Shown: positions 1 through 9,886 of the stretch, in pieces
Layout of the letters: each line of letters begins with the position of its first letter
How positions within the stretch are numbered: position 1 is the first letter of the stretch
Assembly: GCA_004535785.1 (NCBI GenBank)
Contig: SPIB01000001.1
Coordinates: 226,357 to 277,754, forward strand
From: Gammaproteobacteria bacterium LSUCC0112
GTDB taxonomy: Bacteria > Pseudomonadota > Gammaproteobacteria > Pseudomonadales > Pseudohongiellaceae
Length of the DNA stretch: 51,398 bases
Direction: 5' to 3'
The notes under the pieces: generated by a model
Told to the model about the DNA's origin: nothing
What the model saw: the letters and a program-made list of their open reading frames with translations, nothing else
Databases searched by the model: none
Program-made: the position numbers and the translations under genes

Positions 1-359
1 ACACCCTGATTCAGCAATGTGGTTAACGTCACCGCATCCAGACGCTGCTTTAACAAGGTTATCTGTGTTTCCTGATTCAGCGCTTTGATTGTGTCGGCCG
101 CAGACTGCACTTTACTGATGCCGATGCTGTGCTCGGCATGAACGATCTGGCGCTGTAAATTACTCAGATCCACGTCGTCATCATCCACCAGTATCAAATG
201 CCCAACACCGGCTGCAGCCAGATACATCGACACCGGGCTGCCCAGACCACCCAAACCGACAATGACGACCGTTGACGACAAGAGGCGCTGTTGCCCTTCC
301 ACGTCAAACGCCGGCAACATGATCTGTCTGCTGTAACGCAGCAGTTGTTGATCATTCAT
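1..359 (-). CDS. moeB: MoeB/ThiF-family adenylyltransferase (partial, C-terminus beyond window)
   Basis: Only the first ~119 residues lie in the window; the rest runs off the left edge. The translation begins MNDQQLLRYSRQIMLP, the usual opening of MoeB/HesA/ThiF proteins. It continues into a nucleotide-binding loop VIVGLGGLGSP, then LVDDDDVDLSNLQRQ, the E1-like ATP and magnesium site. Family members adenylate the C-terminus of a small sulfur carrier (MoaD or ThiS) for molybdopterin or thiazole synthesis. The ATG overlaps the end of prmC by 8 bases, so it is the last visible member of the hemA-prfA-prmC operon, a position moeB also has in other gammaproteobacteria. MoeB and ThiF cannot be separated from this fragment; synteny favours MoeB. 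Confidence 0.88.
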   Translation of the reverse strand, partial: MNDQQLLRYSRQIMLPAFDVEGQQRLLSSTVVIVGLGGLGSPVSMYLAAAGVGHLILVDDDDVDLSNLQRQIVHAEHSIGISKVQSAADTIKALNQETQITLLKQRLDAVTLTTLLNQG

Positions 360-1212
360 GGTCAGAACCCTCTGCTTTTTTGCCCATGGTGACACGATCC
401 TGATCACCATGATCCCGAATTGTCCGGATGCCTACAAACCCTGATTGCTGCAACAGTGTTTGTACCGCCGGTCCTTGATTATACCCATGCTCGAACAAGG
501 CCCAGCCACCCGGTTTCAAGCGTTCATACGCCTGAGCGCTGAGTGTACGCAGATCACTGAGCCCGTTTTCTGCAGCACGCAATGCTGACATGGGCTCAAA
601 ACGCAAATCACCGGCCAACAAGTGCGGATCGGCAGCATCGATGTAAGGCGGGTTGCTCACCACCATGTCCAACAGCAGATTGTCAGGCAAGGCTTCACAC
701 CAGTTACCTTCATAGAATTCGACATGGCTCAGGTGGTTCAGGCGGGCGTTTTTGCGGGCAAGCATCAACGCGGCAGCACTGCTGTCCACAGCAAGTACCT
801 GCCAGTTGGGACGCTCGCTGGCAATCGCCAGCGCAATGGCACCACTGCCTGTTCCCAGATCAGCGACACACAAACGGGCCTGATTATCAGCCAAGGCCAG
901 CGCCTGTTCGACCAGTAATTCTGTGTCTGCGCGCGGGATCAACACATCGGGCGTAACATGCAAATCAAGTGTCCAGAACCCGCGGGTGCCGGTGATGTAG
1001 GCAACCGGTTCACCCGCGTGACGACGCATAATCGCCTGCTCAAACGCGACTGTCTGTTGCTTGGTGAGTGTCTGATCCGCGTGAGTCAACAAGCGCGTCC
1101 GTGTGCACTGCAGCACATGCATCAACAGCCACTCGGCATCAACGCGCGGTGTTTCAAGGTCATGCAAGGTGTCTGCCGCCCAGTCGATTGCCTGTTGCAG
1201 CGTCTTCAGCAT
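352..1212 (-). CDS. prmC: Release factor glutamine methyltransferase PrmC (HemK)
   Basis: PrmC methylates the glutamine of the GGQ motif in release factors RF1 and RF2 using S-adenosylmethionine. The 286-residue protein has an N-terminal helical region and a SAM-binding motif I, DLGTGSGAIA, at about 118-127. The diagnostic NPPY motif at 187-190 binds the substrate glutamine. Length matches the family (E. coli 277). The ATG lies 4 bases after the prfA stop, so enzyme and substrate RF1 are co-transcribed, a widely conserved pairing. Its stop overlaps the start of moeB. Confidence 0.97.
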   Translation of the reverse strand: MLKTLQQAIDWAADTLHDLETPRVDAEWLLMHVLQCTRTRLLTHADQTLTKQQTVAFEQAIMRRHAGEPVAYITGTRGFWTLDLHVTPDVLIPRADTELLVEQALALADNQARLCVADLGTGSGAIALAIASERPNWQVLAVDSSAAALMLARKNARLNHLSHVEFYEGNWCEALPDNLLLDMVVSNPPYIDAADPHLLAGDLRFEPMSALRAAENGLSDLRTLSAQAYERLKPGGWALFEHGYNQGPAVQTLLQQSGFVGIRTIRDHGDQDRVTMGKKAEGSDHE

Positions 1213-1216
1213 GAAA

Positions 1217-2299
1217 TCACGCAGCCAATTCAGCGAGCTGATCGGCCTGATATTCCTGAATCAGCGGCTGCACAACGGCATCGAGATCGCCTTGCATGAC
1301 CTCATCAAGTTTGTAGATAGTCAGATTAATGCGGTGATCGGTAACGCGGCCCTGCGGGTAATTGTAGGTGCGGATGCGTTCGGAGCGATCTCCGGAGCCG
1401 ACCAACAGCCGGCGTGCATCAGATTGTTGTTTGTCAGCAGCTGCCTGCTGCATATCATTGAGGCGGGCATGCAGTAACGACATGGCGCGCGCCCGGTTCT
1501 TGTGCTGGGAACGCTCTTCCTGACACTCAACCACCAGTCCGCTGGGAATATGCACAATACGAATCGCTGAATCAGTTTTATTGATGTGCTGCCCACCAGC
1601 GCCGCTGGCCCTGAAGGTATCTACCCGCAAATCAGCCTTGTTGATTTCAATTTCAGCCAATTCATCAGACGCCGGCAAAATAGCGACGGTGCACGCAGAC
1701 GTGTGAATGCGCCCCTGCGTTTCCGTATCCGGCACCCGTTGCACGCGGTGTGCACCCGACTCAAACTTGAGTTGCCCGAAAACCTGGCGACCCTCAACGC
1801 GGGTAATAATTTCCTTGTATCCGCCGTGTTCACCGGGGCGTTCACTCAGCACTTCAATACGCCAGCCCTGACGTTCAGCATATCGGGAATACATACGAAA
1901 CAGGTCACCGGCAAATATCGCGGCCTCATCACCACCCGTGCCGGCGCGAATCTCCAGAAACACATTCATGCTGTCCTTTTCGTCTTTGGGCAACAGCAGC
2001 TTCTGCAGGGATATTTCCAACGTTTCCAGCTGTTCGCGCAGGGACTTGATTTCCTCTTCAGCCATTTCCCGCATCTCGGGATCACTGTCGCGCAGCATGT
2101 CTTGCGCCAGCGCCAGATCCTGCGTGGCAGTCAGAAAGCGTTTGAACTCAATGACAATGGGCTCCAGATCAGAAAATTCCCGCGACAAATTGCGAAACTT
2201 GTCCTGATCAGACAGGGTTTCTGTATCACTGAGCAGGGCTTGCAGCTCCTCGCAGCGATCTGCCAGCAACTCAAGCTTTTGATGAATTGACTCTTTCAT
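1217..2299 (-). CDS. prfA: Peptide chain release factor 1
   Basis: RF1 recognises UAA and UAG stop codons and triggers peptide release on the ribosome. The 360-residue length matches E. coli RF1. The catalytic GGQ sits at 235-237 within [13 protein letters not shown]. The codon-recognition tripeptide is at 190-192 in [18 protein letters not shown]; it reads PDT where E. coli has PAT, within the PxT pattern of RF1 and unlike the SPF of RF2. The start codon overlaps the hemA stop by 4 bases (ATGA), giving translational coupling. The gene lies between hemA and prmC as in many proteobacteria. Confidence 0.98.
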   Translation of the reverse strand: MKESIHQKLELLADRCEELQALLSDTETLSDQDKFRNLSREFSDLEPIVIEFKRFLTATQDLALAQDMLRDSDPEMREMAEEEIKSLREQLETLEISLQKLLLPKDEKDSMNVFLEIRAGTGGDEAAIFAGDLFRMYSRYAERQGWRIEVLSERPGEHGGYKEIITRVEGRQVFGQLKFESGAHRVQRVPDTETQGRIHTSACTVAILPASDELAEIEINKADLRVDTFRASGAGGQHINKTDSAIRIVHIPSGLVVECQEERSQHKNRARAMSLLHARLNDMQQAAADKQQSDARRLLVGSGDRSERIRTYNYPQGRVTDHRINLTIYKLDEVMQGDLDAVVQPLIQEYQADQLAELAA

Positions 2300-3681
2300 T
2301 CAATGTTTCCTGCGGGTTTATCGCCTGCCAGCGCAGGTTTACCATCCGATTGATGGTCGGTTAACTCAAACAATTCCTGGGTCAGGCGCACCAGCTCATC
2401 ACGACCTTCTGCACTGGCTTTTTTCATTTGCACACTCGGTGCGTGAATCAGTTTATTGGTAATCCCGCGCGCCAATGCTTCCAACACTTTGTCGGCCGGC
2501 AAACCCCGTTCAAGGGATTTAACCGCTTTGTCCAGCTCCGCCTGGCGGATCGCATCTGCTTTTTCTCGGAACGCCCGCAACGTTGCCACGGCGTTTAGCG
2601 CACGCAGTTGTTTAAGGTATTCCTCAACGCCGCGCTCGATGATTGCGCCAGCCTGCTGTGCTGCCTGCTCCCGGCTTTTGACGTTGTCGTCAATCACATC
2701 GCGGATATCATCAACACTGTATAAATAGGCATCGCTGATCTCGCCCACTTCCGGTTCGATATCCCGTGGTACCGCCAGATCAACCAGCAGCATGGGTTTA
2801 TGACGCCGCTTTTTGATGGCGCGCTCAACGGCACCTTTGCCTAACAGAGGCAGCTGGCTATTGGTTGATGACACCACAATGTCCGCATGGATCAGCTCGT
2901 CCGGGATATCGGACAACAACACGCCACGCGCACCAAACTTTTCACCCAGCGTCACTGCGTTTTGCAATGTTCGATTGGCCACCACAATACTTTTGACGCC
3001 TTTATCGGTCAAATGGCGCGCCACCAATTCAATGGTATGGCCTGCCCCTATCAACAAGGCGTGTAGTGAGCCAAGATTTGAGAAAATCTGTTCGGCCAGA
3101 GTAACGGCAGCATAAGCCACCGACACCGGATTCTCGCCAATGGCCGTGTCAGTGCGCACTTCTTTGGCTATTGAAAACGCTTCCTGAAAAGCCCGGCCCA
3201 ATTGTGCTTTGGCAACGCCCAACTCTTTGGCGACTGCATAAGCCGATTTTATCTGCCCCAGAATCTGCGGCTCCCCCAACACCATCGAGTCCAATCCGCA
3301 GGCCACTCGCATCAAATGCCGGATGACATCCTCATGCCAATGAAAATAGCTGCAACTATTGAGCTCTGACTCGCTGATGCCATGGTACTGACTCAACCAG
3401 CACAGCAAGGTCTTTTGAGCGGATGCCAGTACAAGGGGCTCTGCACGCCCCTCATTGCCGCTCAGGTTTATGTCATCGTCGTCTGTCAGGCCGTCATGCA
3501 AATCCACGTCAGCATACAATTCAGTGCGGTTGCAGGTAGAAACAATCACAGCCTCACGCACATGCTCGAGTTCAACAACCCTGTGCATGGCATCTGCCAT
3601 TTTTTCCGGCGGAAACGCCACCTGCTCGCGCAGCGCAACATTTGCCGTATTGTGATTGATGCCGAGCAGAACCAGCGCCAT
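2296..3681 (-). CDS. hemA: Glutamyl-tRNA reductase
   Basis: HemA reduces glutamyl-tRNA to glutamate-1-semialdehyde with NADPH, the first committed step of C5-pathway tetrapyrrole synthesis. The catalytic cysteine is C50 in [12 protein letters not shown] Rossmann-type NADPH site, [16 protein letters not shown], follows near residue 210, then the helical dimerisation tail. At 461 residues it is longer than E. coli HemA (418). Part of the difference is an acidic insert after about residue 60 ([19 protein letters not shown]) and part is an extended C-terminus. It is the first gene of the leftward hemA-prfA-prmC-moeB operon and is divergent from the TPR-lolB-ispE operon. Confidence 0.97.
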   Translation of the reverse strand: MALVLLGINHNTANVALREQVAFPPEKMADAMHRVVELEHVREAVIVSTCNRTELYADVDLHDGLTDDDDINLSGNEGRAEPLVLASAQKTLLCWLSQYHGISESELNSCSYFHWHEDVIRHLMRVACGLDSMVLGEPQILGQIKSAYAVAKELGVAKAQLGRAFQEAFSIAKEVRTDTAIGENPVSVAYAAVTLAEQIFSNLGSLHALLIGAGHTIELVARHLTDKGVKSIVVANRTLQNAVTLGEKFGARGVLLSDIPDELIHADIVVSSTNSQLPLLGKGAVERAIKKRRHKPMLLVDLAVPRDIEPEVGEISDAYLYSVDDIRDVIDDNVKSREQAAQQAGAIIERGVEEYLKQLRALNAVATLRAFREKADAIRQAELDKAVKSLERGLPADKVLEALARGITNKLIHAPSVQMKKASAEGRDELVRLTQELFELTDHQSDGKPALAGDKPAGNIE

Positions 3682-3921
3682 GAACCAGCCTTGAATCGTC
3701 GCTTGACGTATCGACTTCCCGGGAAGCCTTGATTAAAAAGTGCGCTATCTTACTAAAAACTGCAGACGCTTGCCTGCACTTATCTTGCGTCGCCTGTTTT
3801 TAACGTAGCGACAACCATGCAGACCGTTTTTATTATGCATGCTCAGCGGTCTCTCATGTAGTCTTGCGACAGTACTGTTGTTACAATCCGGCGGTGCCTG
3901 AGGCACCCTGAACTGGACACT
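3682..3921. other. Divergent intergenic region between hemA and the TPR-lolB operon
   Basis: This 240-base spacer must carry promoters in both directions. Rightward, TGTTACAAT at 3879-3887 is an extended -10 candidate. Leftward, the complement of 3749-3754 region reads TAAGAT as a weak -10 candidate for hemA without a convincing -35. I see no gene, repeat or riboswitch here. Confidence 0.5.
3879..3887 (+). promoter_or_regulatory. Candidate extended -10 promoter for the TPR-lolB-ispE operon
   Basis: TGT followed by TACAAT fits the TGnTATAAT extended -10 pattern and lies 35 bases upstream of the TPR lipoprotein ATG. No good -35 hexamer sits 16-18 bases upstream (TTGCGA at 3864 is too close), which is tolerable for an extended -10 element. 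Pattern match only. Confidence 0.35.
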
Positions 3922-5724
3922 ATGAAAAATCTGCACTTACAACTGCTTATATTACTGTCACCGATCATGGTGGCATGTTCCACTCTGATTGCACCTGACG
4001 GCGATGCAACGCAGGAAACCGCCATCTCGCCTGAGAGCACTGTTTCTGCCGCGACCGAGTCCTCGGTGGTCGTCGAGGAAGAGCCCGTTGAATATGGCAA
4101 CTTCACGCTAGAACAGCTGGAAATAGCACTGCTCAGTGAGCTTGGGGGTATGCGCGGTTACCTGCCACAAGCAGCCGAAGGTTACTACGAACTGGCGCTT
4201 GAAACCGGCGACCTCAACATCATTCGCAGAGCATCCGAGTTTGTGTCGGCCAGCGGCAATACCGAGGCGTTAAACCAACTGGCGAAATTGTGGACCAGCA
4301 AGGATCCGCAGGCCATGGAACCCCACCTGTTGTTGGGGTATCAGTTGATGGAAGAAGGGCTCTACGGACAAGCATTGCCACATCTGGCCGCTGTCATGGA
4401 ACTGGGTGGGCAGGTTGATTTCACTGCCATGTCAGCGCGCACTTATACGTTGGAAAACCGCCAGCGCGCCATCATCATCAGCCAACTTCAGGACATGGTT
4501 ACCCGACATCCGGACGAACCTACCCTGTATTTTGCAATTGCCCAGATGTATGACCAAAGCAGTATGAGTGAACAGGCTGCCCAATGGTTGCAGACTGGGC
4601 GCGAAAAATTTGGCGACAGTCCCCGCACATACCTGATCGAAGCGCAGCTGCTGCAAAATATGGGGCGTGCAGAGCAAGCAGAAACGGTGTTGATCAGCGC
4701 TGTCAAACAATACCCGGATCATCGTTTGCTGCGTTACAGTCTTGCGCAATTGCTGGTGCAAAACAACAAACTCGCCGAGGCAGCGCTGGAATTTGAATAC
4801 ATCATGCAGCGCGAGCCGCGTGATTTTGAGACCTTGTACTCGCTGGTGCTGATCAATCTTGAACTCGAGGAGTACAACAAAGCTGAACCACGACTGCGAG
4901 AGCTGATTGGTGCCGGGCACCGCATGAACGAAGCCAACTATTATCTGGCGATCATTCTGGAGGATCGCAACGCCATCGACGAAGCAATCAACCGTTATCA
5001 GCAGATCAACCGACAGTCCAATGCGTATCTGACCGCACAGCGGCAGATCCTCAGACTGCTGGTTCAGCTTGAACGTTTTCAGGATGCCAAAAACTGGTCT
5101 CAGCAACTGGCCAACAGCGATGCACGGCTGGCGCCGGTGATGCCCACACTTGAAGCGGAAGCGCTGATGAACGCCGATCAAAATGAGCGTGCGCGCGACG
5201 TCCTTGATCAGGCGCTGAGCAGCTTTCCTGACAACATTGATCTGCTGTTTGCGCGTGCTTTGCTGGCGGAGCGCTTTGACGACATGGCTTTGGTAGAACA
5301 GGATCTGCGGCGGATCATCGATCTGGATCCACAAAATGCGCGCGCACTCAACCATCTGGGTTATGCCATGACCTTGCGGACCGATCGTTATCAGGAAGCC
5401 ATCGATCTGATTAGCCGGGCATTGGCCGTCACACCGGATGACCCGGCCATCATCGACAGCCTGGGTTGGGTGCAATACAAACTTGGCTTGCTGGATGAGT
5501 CGATTGTCAATCTGCGCAGGGCCTATGCGCTGTTTCCGGATCATGAAGTGGCCGCCCATCTCGGCGAAGTACTCTGGGTCAATGGCCAGCTTGACGAGGC
5601 AATAGACGTGTGGGAAACCTCTCTGGAAGAATTCCCGAACAGTGAATTTATCATGGAAGCCATGCGTCGCCTGATACCGGCAGACGCAGATGTAATCCAG
5701 CCTGAACAGAGACTGAGTTCGTGA
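3922..5724 (+). CDS. TPR-repeat lipoprotein
   Basis: The protein has 600 residues. It starts with a lipoprotein signal peptide ending in MVAC (lipid-modified cysteine at residue 19), then an acidic, threonine/serine-rich linker, then tandem tetratricopeptide repeats to near the C-terminus. Examples are ALNHLGYAMTLRTDRYQEAIDLI and IIDSLGWVQYKLGLLDESI, with the typical A-x-x-G/Y-x-A spacing. TPR arrays are protein-interaction scaffolds; the lipid anchor suggests the outer or inner membrane facing the periplasm. A TPR lipoprotein between hemA and lolB is known in Pseudomonas (PA4667-like). The stop overlaps the GTG of lolB by 4 bases. The specific partner is unknown. Confidence 0.9.
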   Translation: MKNLHLQLLILLSPIMVACSTLIAPDGDATQETAISPESTVSAATESSVVVEEEPVEYGNFTLEQLEIALLSELGGMRGYLPQAAEGYYELALETGDLNIIRRASEFVSASGNTEALNQLAKLWTSKDPQAMEPHLLLGYQLMEEGLYGQALPHLAAVMELGGQVDFTAMSARTYTLENRQRAIIISQLQDMVTRHPDEPTLYFAIAQMYDQSSMSEQAAQWLQTGREKFGDSPRTYLIEAQLLQNMGRAEQAETVLISAVKQYPDHRLLRYSLAQLLVQNNKLAEAALEFEYIMQREPRDFETLYSLVLINLELEEYNKAEPRLRELIGAGHRMNEANYYLAIILEDRNAIDEAINRYQQINRQSNAYLTAQRQILRLLVQLERFQDAKNWSQQLANSDARLAPVMPTLEAEALMNADQNERARDVLDQALSSFPDNIDLLFARALLAERFDDMALVEQDLRRIIDLDPQNARALNHLGYAMTLRTDRYQEAIDLISRALAVTPDDPAIIDSLGWVQYKLGLLDESIVNLRRAYALFPDHEVAAHLGEVLWVNGQLDEAIDVWETSLEEFPNSEFIMEAMRRLIPADADVIQPEQRLSS

Positions 5725-6341
5725 TCCACCTGCAGGCGGGTTTTTTTCGGGCATTGACCATCGTTGCATTGACCGCCACATTGCTGTCCTGCACTGGCAC
5801 CGCACGTATGGACGCTCCGGTTGTTTCCGAATGGGAAGCGCGCAAAGCCGTTCTGGAATCCCTCGATGAGTGGGAGTTTACCGGCAGCATCAACGTACGT
5901 GACGCTAACGAAGCACACGCCTCGCGAATCCGCTGGCGGCAGATCAACGAGCGTTACCGCATAAACCTGTGGGGAACCTTCAATATTGGTGCGACTGAAA
6001 TCAACGGCCGCCCCGGCGAAGTGCGCATTGAGCAAGAAGGTGAAGACCCGATCATCACAGAAACACCTGAACAATTGTTGTACGACCGCATTGGTTACGA
6101 ACTGCCGGTGACCGAGTTGAATTTCTGGATCAAAGGCATCCCTGCGCCGGGTGCCAGTGAGGAGCTGAGTTTTGCCGACAACCAGCAATTATTGGGGTTT
6201 GTTCAGGCGGGATGGCGGGTCGATTATCTGGGTTATACCAACTTCGGTCAGGAAACCCTGCCCACCCGAATCCGTGTGCAGAAACCGCCCTTACGCCTTG
6301 ATCTAATGCGTCTGAACTGGACGCTGCCCGTCGCCGAGTAA
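5721..6341 (+). CDS. lolB: Outer-membrane lipoprotein insertion protein LolB
   Basis: LolB is itself a lipoprotein and receives lipoproteins from the periplasmic carrier LolA, inserting them in the outer membrane. The GTG start overlaps the upstream TGA (GTGA). The signal peptide ends LLSC with the cysteine at residue 24. The body contains WEFTGSINVRD and WRVDYLGYTNF, typical of the LolB incomplete beta-barrel, and the total of 206 residues matches E. coli LolB (207). It is followed after 3 bases by ispE, the same neighbour as in E. coli. Confidence 0.93.
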   Translation: MIHLQAGFFRALTIVALTATLLSCTGTARMDAPVVSEWEARKAVLESLDEWEFTGSINVRDANEAHASRIRWRQINERYRINLWGTFNIGATEINGRPGEVRIEQEGEDPIITETPEQLLYDRIGYELPVTELNFWIKGIPAPGASEELSFADNQQLLGFVQAGWRVDYLGYTNFGQETLPTRIRVQKPPLRLDLMRLNWTLPVAE

Positions 6342-6344
6342 ACC

Positions 6345-7205
6345 ATGTCACCCAGCCAATTGACCCTGTCGGCACCGGCCAAATTAAATCTGTTTCTGCA
6401 TATCACCGGCAGACGTGCTGACGGTTATCACCTGCTGCAAACCGTTTTTCAGTTGCTGGATTATGGCGATGAATTGGCGTTCACCCTGAGAAACGACAGT
6501 CAGATTGTCCTGCACTGTGACAACGCTGAACTGTCGGGTGCTGACAATCTGGTGCTGCGTGCCGCCCATTTGTTGCGTCAGCACACAGCCTGCTCAGTGG
6601 GTGTTGATATCAAACTGCAAAAACGCATACCGACGGGAGCGGGTCTGGGCGGCGGCAGTTCTGATGCAGCCACGACGCTGGTGGCATTAAACGTATTGTG
6701 GCAATGCGGACTTACTCGCAACACGTTGGCGGACTTAGGCCTTCGTCTCGGTGCCGATGTGCCAGTCTTTGTTCATGGTCAATCTGCGTGGGCAGAAGGT
6801 GTTGGCGAATTGTTGCAACCCGTGAGTCTTCCTGCACGTTATTACCTGGTTTTGAGCCCTGACTGTCATGTTTCGACTGCGATGATTTTTTCACATCAGC
6901 AGTTGACACGCGACACAAGGGCCATCAAAATGGCCGCCTTTCTGGCAGGGCAGTCCCAAAACGACTGTGAATTGCTGGTCCGACAACTGTATCCCGAGGT
7001 CAATGCTGCGCTTGAATGGCTCAGCCAATTCGCACCGGCAAGGATGACAGGAACGGGGTCAAGCATCTTCGCGGCATTTAATGACGAGGCCTCAGCCAGA
7101 GATGTATTACTGAAGTTGCCAGCCGAACTAGACGGCCCTTTGAAGAACATACAAGGGTTTGTTGCGAGAGGCGTTAACGAATCCGCCTTGAACAGCGTGG
7201 GTTAA
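6345..7205 (+). CDS. ispE: 4-diphosphocytidyl-2-C-methyl-D-erythritol kinase
   Basis: IspE phosphorylates CDP-methylerythritol with ATP in the DXP (MEP) isoprenoid pathway. The sequence opens with the substrate-binding [22 protein letters not shown]. The GHMP-kinase ATP loop [14 protein letters not shown] lies at 96-108 and the C-terminal motif [12 protein letters not shown] is present. Its 286 residues match the family. The DXP pathway entry enzyme dxs is elsewhere in the window (28028-29947). The operon ends here and is followed by tRNA-Gln. Confidence 0.97.
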   Translation: MSPSQLTLSAPAKLNLFLHITGRRADGYHLLQTVFQLLDYGDELAFTLRNDSQIVLHCDNAELSGADNLVLRAAHLLRQHTACSVGVDIKLQKRIPTGAGLGGGSSDAATTLVALNVLWQCGLTRNTLADLGLRLGADVPVFVHGQSAWAEGVGELLQPVSLPARYYLVLSPDCHVSTAMIFSHQQLTRDTRAIKMAAFLAGQSQNDCELLVRQLYPEVNAALEWLSQFAPARMTGTGSSIFAAFNDEASARDVLLKLPAELDGPLKNIQGFVARGVNESALNSVG

Positions 7206-7319
7206 CGGCAAATCAGTAAAAATGCAGTAAAGCAGTATGTTCAAGGCGTTGTGACTCGTACTTGTGGAAATCGCAGGTATCCAAGTCCAGACACAATAGC
7301 TTAGAATAGCGACGTTTTT

Positions 7320-7395
7320 TGGGGTGTCGCCAAGTTGGTAAGGCATCAGATTTTGATTCTGACATGCGTTGGTTCGAGTCCAGCCACCCCAGCCA
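7320..7395 (+). tRNA. tRNA-Gln (anticodon UUG)
   Basis: A 76-base cloverleaf. The acceptor TGGGGTG pairs with CACCCCA at 7385-7391, the discriminator is G and the encoded CCA is at 7393-7395. The anticodon stem TCAGA/TCTGA encloses loop TTTTGAT with anticodon TTG at 7353-7355. The T-arm has GGTTCGAGTCC. U1-A72 is characteristic of glutamine tRNAs. It lies between ispE and prs, a frequent position in Pseudomonas-type genomes. Confidence 0.97.
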
Positions 7396-7567
7396 AATTC
7401 TCGGATACCCGGGTACAGCTGTTTAAGCAACGCAGCATTCATTCAGTCAATGCCAGTGACCTAAACGAATGACCCGGGCGGAAAAAACCATCATACGACC
7501 ACAGAAAAAATTAATACCAGGCAAACGCTGGAGTTCTCCGGCAGACAAGTCTGAAGGTACTCTCCCC

Positions 7568-8524
7568 ATGGCTAATAATCTGATGGTTTTCACCGGCAAC
7601 GCTAATCCCGTGCTGGCTGAAAAAATTGCCCGATATATTGGAATACCGCTCGGTGATGCTCAAATCGGCAAATTCAGTGATGGCGAAATTGCTGTCGAGA
7701 TCAGAGAGAACGTGCGCGGCAAAGACGTTTTTATTATCCAGTCCACGTGCGCACCGACCAATGACAGTTTAATGGAACTGCTGCTGACCGCCGATGCCAT
7801 GCACCGCGCCTCAGCCAACCGTATCACGGCAGTGATTCCCTACTTTGGATATGCCCGTCAGGACCGTCGTGTACGCTCCTCTCGTGTGGCGATCAGCGCG
7901 AAAGTGGTCGCTGACATGATTTCTGCAGTAGGGGTTAACCGTGTGTTGACGGTTGATTTGCATGCAGAACAGATTCAAGGTTTTTTCAGCATTCCCGTGG
8001 ACAACGTATACGGCTCACCGGTGCTGACCGAAGACATCGAACGACAGAATTATGAAAATCTGACCGTAGTATCACCGGATATTGGTGGCGTGGTCAGAGC
8101 GCGTGCGGTCGCCAAGCAGTTGAATGTGGATTTGGCTATTATCGACAAACGTCGCCCGCAGGCCAACGAAGCACAAGTGATGCACATCATTGGTGAAGTT
8201 AAAGGCCGTACCTGTCTGATTGTTGACGACATGGTTGATACCGCCGGCACCTTGTGCAAAGCAGCAGCCGCGCTGAAAGAACACGGTGCAACCAAAGTGG
8301 TGGCGTACTGTACACACCCAGTATTGTCAGGTAATGCCGCTGAGAATATCGCTAATTCTGAGCTGGATTCGCTGGTAGTGACCGATACTATCCCGCTGAG
8401 CGAGGCAATCAGAAACTGTCCGAAAGTACGTCAATTAAGTATGGCTCGACTGCTGGCTGAATCCATTCGCCGCGTCAGCAATGAAGAATCAATCAGCGCC
8501 ATGTTCGAAGGTTCTGGCGTCTGA
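7568..8524 (+). CDS. prs: Ribose-phosphate pyrophosphokinase (PRPP synthetase)
   Basis: Prs converts ribose-5-phosphate and ATP to PRPP, precursor of nucleotides, histidine, tryptophan and NAD. I start at the ATG giving [14 protein letters not shown] (318 residues, E. coli 315). A GAAGG ribosome-binding site ends 10 bases upstream, and further upstream sequence is not conserved family sequence. The PRPP-binding loop [10 protein letters not shown] is at 219-228. The ATP/metal region [10 protein letters not shown] is at 92-101 and the [14 protein letters not shown] block at 127-140. A strong terminator follows at 8534-8563. Confidence 0.97.
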   Translation: MANNLMVFTGNANPVLAEKIARYIGIPLGDAQIGKFSDGEIAVEIRENVRGKDVFIIQSTCAPTNDSLMELLLTADAMHRASANRITAVIPYFGYARQDRRVRSSRVAISAKVVADMISAVGVNRVLTVDLHAEQIQGFFSIPVDNVYGSPVLTEDIERQNYENLTVVSPDIGGVVRARAVAKQLNVDLAIIDKRRPQANEAQVMHIIGEVKGRTCLIVDDMVDTAGTLCKAAAALKEHGATKVVAYCTHPVLSGNAAENIANSELDSLVVTDTIPLSEAIRNCPKVRQLSMARLLAESIRRVSNEESISAMFEGSGV

Positions 8525-8533
8525 TTTTTACCA

Positions 8534-8563
8534 GAGATAAACAGAGGTCTGTTTATCTTTTTT
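8534..8563 (+). terminator. Rho-independent terminator after prs
   Basis: GATAAACAGA (8536-8545), a two-base GG apex, then the exact complement TCTGTTTATC (8548-8557) followed by a run of T to 8563. The stem can extend by one or two pairs outward. It separates prs from rplY, so rplY-pth either rely on read-through or have their own promoter in 8564-8610. Confidence 0.9.
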
Positions 8564-8623
8564 ACCACACGTTTAATGGATCGGTCGCAAGTCTGTTAAA
8601 TGTTTTGAAACCGGAGAGACATT

Positions 8624-9235
8624 ATGTCCAATGAGTTTGAACTGAATGCCAGCGCCAGAAACGACCTGGGGAAAGGTGCGAGCCGCCGCCTGCGTCGTCT
8701 GGCTGATCTTGTACCTGCCATCATTTATGGCGGAACAGCAGCACCTGAATCGATTTCGATTCCACACAAAGACATCCTGCGCGCGACCATGAACGAAGCG
8801 TTTTTCTCGCACATCATCACGCTGGTGGTGGATGGCAAGAAGCAGCAGGTTGTGATCAAAGCTATGCAGCGCCACCCAGCCAAGCCACGCATCTTGCACG
8901 CTGACTTCCAGCGCGTTGACACGACGCACACCATTCACGTGAAAGTGCCTGTGCACCTGATTAATGAAGACAAGTGCAAAGGCGTCAAAGTCGGCGGCGG
9001 CAGCATCCTGAAGACCATGTCGGAACTGGAAATAGTGTGTCTGCCACAAGATCTGCCTGAGTACCTTGAAATTGATATGAGTGATATCGGCGTGGGTGAA
9101 TCCGTGCACATATCCCAGATCAAGTTCCCGAAAGGCGTATCGAGTGTTGACCTGGCCCACGGCCACGACTCTGACCACGCGGTAGTCGCAGTGCAGGCGC
9201 CACGTGGCGGTGCCACTGAAGGCGCAGAAGCCTGA
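8624..9235 (+). CDS. rplY: 50S ribosomal protein L25, long (Ctc-type) form
   Basis: L25 binds 5S rRNA in the large subunit. The N-terminal half (ELNASARNDLGKGASRRLRR, then VPAIIYGG) is the 5S-binding L25 domain. The C-terminal half, with LPEYLEIDMSDIGVGESVHIS, is the extra beta domain of Ctc-type proteins, giving 203 residues rather than the 94 of E. coli L25. A CGGAGAG ribosome-binding site precedes the ATG. The gene is directly upstream of pth, the common prs-rplY-pth-ychF order. Confidence 0.96.
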   Translation: MSNEFELNASARNDLGKGASRRLRRLADLVPAIIYGGTAAPESISIPHKDILRATMNEAFFSHIITLVVDGKKQQVVIKAMQRHPAKPRILHADFQRVDTTHTIHVKVPVHLINEDKCKGVKVGGGSILKTMSELEIVCLPQDLPEYLEIDMSDIGVGESVHISQIKFPKGVSSVDLAHGHDSDHAVVAVQAPRGGATEGAEA

Positions 9236-9247
9236 TACTGAACGGGC

Positions 9248-9844
9248 ATGAGCAATCACACGCTCAAGCTGATTGTGGGTCTGGGAAATCCAGGCCCACA
9301 ATACCGTTACAACCGACATAACGTCGGCGTTTGGTTTTTGGATGCAATCTGTCGCCAGTACGGTGGTGAATTGCGTGCGGAACCACGTTTTCATGGCGAT
9401 TGCGGTCGCGTCTCGATTGAAGGGCAGGATATTCGCCTGCTGTTTCCCACCACGTTTATGAACCGTAGCGGACAATCCGTGGCTGCGCTCTGTCACTATT
9501 TTGACATTGAGCCTGAGCAGATGCTGGTTGCCTACGATGAAATTGATTTCCCGGTGGGAACAACAAAATTAAAAGCTGGCGGTGGCCATGGCGGCCATAA
9601 CGGCATGCGTGACATCATCAGCGCCTTGGGTGGTGCCAACAACTTTTACCGCCTGCGGATTGGTGTTGGACATCCCGGGGACAAAAACAAAGTCGCCAAC
9701 TATGTGCTGAGTGATCCGGGCAAGGACGACAGCATTTCGATAGAACACAATATCGGGCAGGCCATGAAAGTGCTGCCTCAGATGGTCAAAGGTCAATGGA
9801 ATCAGGCGATGCTGCAGTTGCACAGCAACACAGCACCCGATTAA
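9248..9844 (+). CDS. pth: Peptidyl-tRNA hydrolase
   Basis: Pth cleaves peptidyl-tRNAs that drop off the ribosome, recycling tRNA. Family motifs include VGLGNPGPQY at 10-19 and RHNVGVWFLD with the catalytic histidine H24. PTTFMNRSGQSV, KLKAGGGHGGHNGMRDI and LRIGVGHPG are also present. The 198 residues match E. coli (194). It follows rplY by 12 bases and precedes ychF, a pairing conserved in E. coli. Confidence 0.97.
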   Translation: MSNHTLKLIVGLGNPGPQYRYNRHNVGVWFLDAICRQYGGELRAEPRFHGDCGRVSIEGQDIRLLFPTTFMNRSGQSVAALCHYFDIEPEQMLVAYDEIDFPVGTTKLKAGGGHGGHNGMRDIISALGGANNFYRLRIGVGHPGDKNKVANYVLSDPGKDDSISIEHNIGQAMKVLPQMVKGQWNQAMLQLHSNTAPD

Positions 9845-9886
9845 TCAGCCGCTGACAAAAAACAGTCTTAAACAGGAATATCAGTC

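Noticed and set aside
1724-1732. PDT instead of PAT in the RF1 stop-codon recognition tripeptide
   Set aside because: The second position is variable (PxT) across RF1 proteins, so this does not suggest altered stop-codon use; genes here use TAA, TAG and TGA normally.
1586-2290. 234-codon plus-strand frame across prfA
   Set aside because: Antisense to RF1, which has all its motifs; no family resemblance.
4432-5805. 457-codon open frame on the minus strand opposite the TPR gene
   Set aside because: It is a mirror of the TPR lipoprotein gene: no recognisable domain, no ribosome-binding site, and the opposite strand gives a coherent lipoprotein with repeats.
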